A program made the position numbers and the translations under genes. From Toxonevra muliebris (Eukaryota; Arthropoda; Insecta; Diptera; Pallopteridae): 64,000 nt of DNA. Below are positions 60,841 through 64,000 of the stretch, one piece after another. Position 1 is the stretch's first letter, and each line of letters begins with the position of its first letter. The DNA lies in the NCBI GenBank assembly GCA_963691655.1, contig OY829326.1, forward strand, positions 16,666,878 to 16,730,877. The letters are read 5' to 3'. Under the pieces are notes generated by a model. That model had not been told where the DNA came from. It made no database searches and worked only from the letters and a program-made list of their open reading frames with translations.

Positions 60841-61239
60841 CAAGTATAACTATTACAACAACGATACCAGTATCAACAACAAACAACAAATATCACAAAC
60901 AGCATTTGGGCGGCTAAGTACATGTCGTCCTACAATGGCAACTGAAATAGTAATAACAATAACAACAACACCGAGAGCAGCAAATATTATAGAACTGGCA
61001 GCCAAATTCACGAGGCGATAACTTTAAATTGAAACTTTTTTTTTACACGCACCCCCGACATCCCCTTCCTCGCATCAGCCACGTTATATATGTTCACTCA
61101 CATACGAGTATGTTGTAGATGCATGTGCTCAAGTATAGATTGCAGGACAGAACAGAACAGGACAGGACAGGCAGGAAGGCATGTTGTTGAAAAACCATAA
61201 AATATATTGAACGGATGCAGTTGCAGTTGCACATTTACA

Positions 61240-61290
61240 ACAGCACCAGCAACAACAACAACAACTGCTACTACTACTACTACTACTGTA
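61240..61290. repeat. (CAA)n/(CTA)n triplet repeat
   Basis: CAA units pass into CTA units. Open frames on both strands across it are repeat-driven. Confidence 0.8.
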
Positions 61291-63895
61291 GTTACAACCA
61301 AAGTTGCACATTTGAAACAGAAGCAGGAAATTAGTACATTTCTTTTTTTTTTTCTCTGGTTATTTGTACTTATTTTCTTTCTGTATACTTATATTCTTTG
61401 GTAGTGTTGTATATATTTGTTTGTGTGGGTATATGCACTCCCACACATATACATTGCACATAAATAGGTAGCTATATCATGCAGTTTAGGTCATTTTGGA
61501 AGGTCATCGTTAAGTGGGCGTCATTCAGCAGATAGTTTAGTAGCTATCGAGAGCATCGAATTATGTTCGATTGTGTAAACGATAATAATGTGATGCTTTT
61601 TAGTTTAATTAAATGGATTTGAATTGTAATTGAATTTGAAATGAGATAAGGGTGAAATAGGATATAGTAGAGAGGGGGAGAGAGTAGAGAAGCAATGCTT
61701 CAATTGGAAATAATATTGCTCCTTGAAAAGGATTTGTATTTTGGTTTTTACATTTATCGTTGCAAATTGCCATAACGAAGCATCTGTAATTATGCATTGA
61801 TTTTGTGTAGATGTAAGTACCAGTTAAGGTGAAAGGGAAAACCAACCCCGATAAAGTAAAGCTAAATATCGGACGCTTTTACTCTGCAACTGAAGAATTT
61901 GCTTAACCTTCAGCGAAAGTTTAAAAAGAAAAAATTACTTGATTTTTTGAGATTCAAAAACACTGGCCCAAAATTTGAGATAATTGTTATACAATGATAA
62001 TAAAGTTGCAATAAAATCTTATATATTTGTTGGCGCATAGAACTCATAGGCGGAATTTCGAACCGAATGTGGTGTTTCATTTGATTTATCGAATGAATAA
62101 GGTAGAGGTAGGATCAGAAATATTACAACGGATAGCTTTGCTCCCGGAAAGTTTGAGTGTACAAAGAAATGTTAAATTTTACAAGCATACTTTTAGGCAT
62201 GATTTTAATCCGGCAACGTAAGAACATATTTATGATTCATTAGTTTTCAAGTATTCAACTAAAGGGGCAGTCACAGCTAAATTTTTATCTACACACTTCC
62301 TACTCAAAGCACCTCGTTTTTTAAACCGGTAGGTGTGCGTGGATATTGTCTAATTTGTATTATTTTCGCTTGAAATATTTAATTTAGCAACTAAACTAAG
62401 TATACTAAATACTTTTTGTATTCTTGTCAATAATTTCTTTTAAATTGTCTTTCCAAGAATTTTCTTTTATAGAAAGTAGGCGAGTTTTTTTCCCGATGTT
62501 GACAATGTATGTACCAAGTTTGATTGAGATAGACAGATAGTATAACTGATAATTCAGTCTTTACTCTTTGAATTCGTGATCTAACAAATTACGCTGTACT
62601 GAAAAAGTTATGTAACCATTGCATACTCTTAGGCATATTTTTAATACAGTTAAAGTTATAACATTTTTGTGGAGCGTACACTTTATCCAGTTTCTAATAT
62701 AAGGCATTATATTCAAAAATTTTCTAATCCTTTAAGACTAAAAATAGAAAAGTTAAGCGTGGTAGTATGAAACAGTTCTAAACTTCTGACTTGACACATC
62801 GAGAAACTCAGCAGCATCCTTTTTCTGTTGACTGCAAAAAATACAAAGAGGCAATTCAGAGCACGCAATGTCTACTAAAGAAAAGAGATCCAATCATGGT
62901 TTTAAATAAGCTAATAAACAAATCAATTACCGAAAAATGCACATGGCTGAGGTAAAATCCTTGCATTTTGCACCCACTAAAGCAATAACAAGCGAAACTT
63001 AATGAGGGTAAAACTTCTCTTCTTTAAAGCTAAAGAAACGCTTAAGTTCTCAAAAACTTTATACCACTATAAATTAAAAGAAAACTTATTATTTAATTTC
63101 ATATTTGAGTTTTAACTCACTACCTATCAAATAATTGTATTTATTTAATTATTCTATTCTACCATCAACAAATTTATAGCTTCAAAGAATTTGTAGGTTA
63201 ATTTAATTTAATCAAATCGGAAGCGTAACGAACTAACTAAATTCATGGTTAGTTTAACATTTACACCTACATGCATACACCTACAAATGAAAAAACAAAC
63301 AGACAAAAACAAACACCTTACTACTTTGTACTTAGATAGTAGCTACTGGGCTGAGTTGAGCTGAGCTGACAACTTTCATTAATATGAATAATGTCACAAA
63401 AGTTTCCAGCACCCTATAAATATTAAATTTTAAATGCAAGCAGCTAAATATAGCAGAGCGAAGTAGTAGAGGCTTATCTTTTCATGCTTACTTCCTTTCT
63501 CTCCCTCTTTCTCTATCGCAGTATTACTTTGGCTGCTGCTTTTTTTTCGTTTACCTGTCACAGCAGAATAATTTATTATCATAATTTTAAAACCAGCAAA
63601 ATTTTCAATCGCTCCCCAATGACGCTGCTGGTGGTGGGTGTTGCTGGTAGTAGCGGTGTAGTGACGATGATGAGTATGAAGCCTCTTTACTTGCTTTAAC
63701 AAGTGAGAGAGCAATTCATACAAATAACCGCCAAAAAACAGCCTCAAAAATAATACAAACAACGCGATTGAAGCAGAACGAAGAGGTGGAGATGGTAGTG
63801 GCAGCACTGGAAGAAAAAACAAACGCCTCCCCAATTGGTAATTAATCACAGTGAAGAGTTTAAAATTAAGCGAACGTCAACGATGATCGTTTTTA

Positions 63896-63920
63896 TGTGT
63901 GTGTGTGTGTGTGTGTGTAT
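63896..63920. repeat. (GT)n microsatellite
   Basis: Run of GT dinucleotides passing into ATATGT, read directly. Confidence 0.9.
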
Positions 63921-64000
63921 ATGTAATCGTATACTTGTATTTGTGAATACGAATGTTAATGAACGATAAAATAATTACCGTTATGATTATTTTGTTGGCA

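Larger units (their letters stand above)
60068..64000. other. Presumed shep intron upstream of the exon, simple-repeat rich
   Basis: Contains CTG/GTT triplets near 60690-60830, GGACA words near 61155-61170, (CAA)n/(CTA)n near 61240-61288 and (GT)n near 63896-63920. Poly-leucine, poly-cysteine and poly-serine frames across these come from the triplets and appear in several frames at once. No other shep exon was recognised. Confidence 0.5.

Noticed and set aside
60684..61021. Poly-Leu/poly-Cys open frames over the CTG repeat
   Set aside because: The triplet repeat is open in several frames, with no splice borders or conserved sequence.
1..64000. CRISPR arrays, operons or bacterial defence systems
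   Set aside because: Introns, a SINE, LINEs and mariners show eukaryotic DNA; no regular direct-repeat and spacer pattern was seen.

Overview
The window is AT-rich eukaryotic DNA with long non-coding stretches, (CA)n, (ATGT)n and (CTG)n simple repeats and many decayed transposons. It looks like a fly genome. The coding pieces recognised are one internal exon of a shep (alan shepard) RNA-binding protein gene and one spliced gene of the GPS2 corepressor family. The shep exon matches the Drosophila protein from memory. A large-genome schizophoran fly, possibly a tephritid, fits the transposon load and expanded introns, but that placement is an inference.

Layout. 1-4.0 kb: no gene seen; simple repeats. 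4.0-5.7 kb: a hAT-type element with an 8-bp target duplication, then an inverted-repeat element with about 150-bp internal repeats. 7.3-8.4 kb: degenerate repeated tract. 9.2-10.5 kb: complete foldback element. 10.8-12.9 kb: short MITE and a Jockey-like reverse transcriptase relic. 16.6-17.0 kb: tRNA-derived SINE. 17.1-18.1 and 19.1-19.8 kb: two broken mariner-type transposases. 25.3-26.6 kb: 5'-truncated RTE-like LINE on the minus strand. 29.3-32.0 kb: transposon cluster (piggyBac-type MITE, Tc1-type element with double repeats at each end, second piggyBac-type MITE). 36.5-37.7 kb: deleted Tc1/mariner relative. 41.9-43.3 kb: LINE remnant split by a mariner. 45.6-47.8 kb: Gps2 on the plus strand, four exons, with a hAT MITE in its last intron. 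49.2-50.05 kb: LINE RNase H relic. 50.45-50.89 kb: MITE. 56.3-56.8 kb: inverted second copy of the 31.5-kb MITE. 57.9-58.6 kb: mariner relic. 59.76-60.07 kb: the shep exon on the minus strand. To 64.0 kb: presumed shep intron with CTG-rich and other simple repeats.

How the genes relate. shep is transcribed right to left. No later shep exon, including those for its RRM domains, was recognised to the left of 59.76 kb. If none was missed, the rest of the window is shep intron and Gps2 lies inside it on the opposite strand. Gps2 would encode a small nuclear subunit of the SMRT/NCoR-HDAC3 type corepressor. Its first exon carries an apparent frameshift in a run of five G. Every transposase or reverse transcriptase seen is broken or truncated. 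No unfamiliar multi-gene system was found; the more unusual signals are structural: the foldback element, nested insertions, degenerate arrays and the antisense nested gene.
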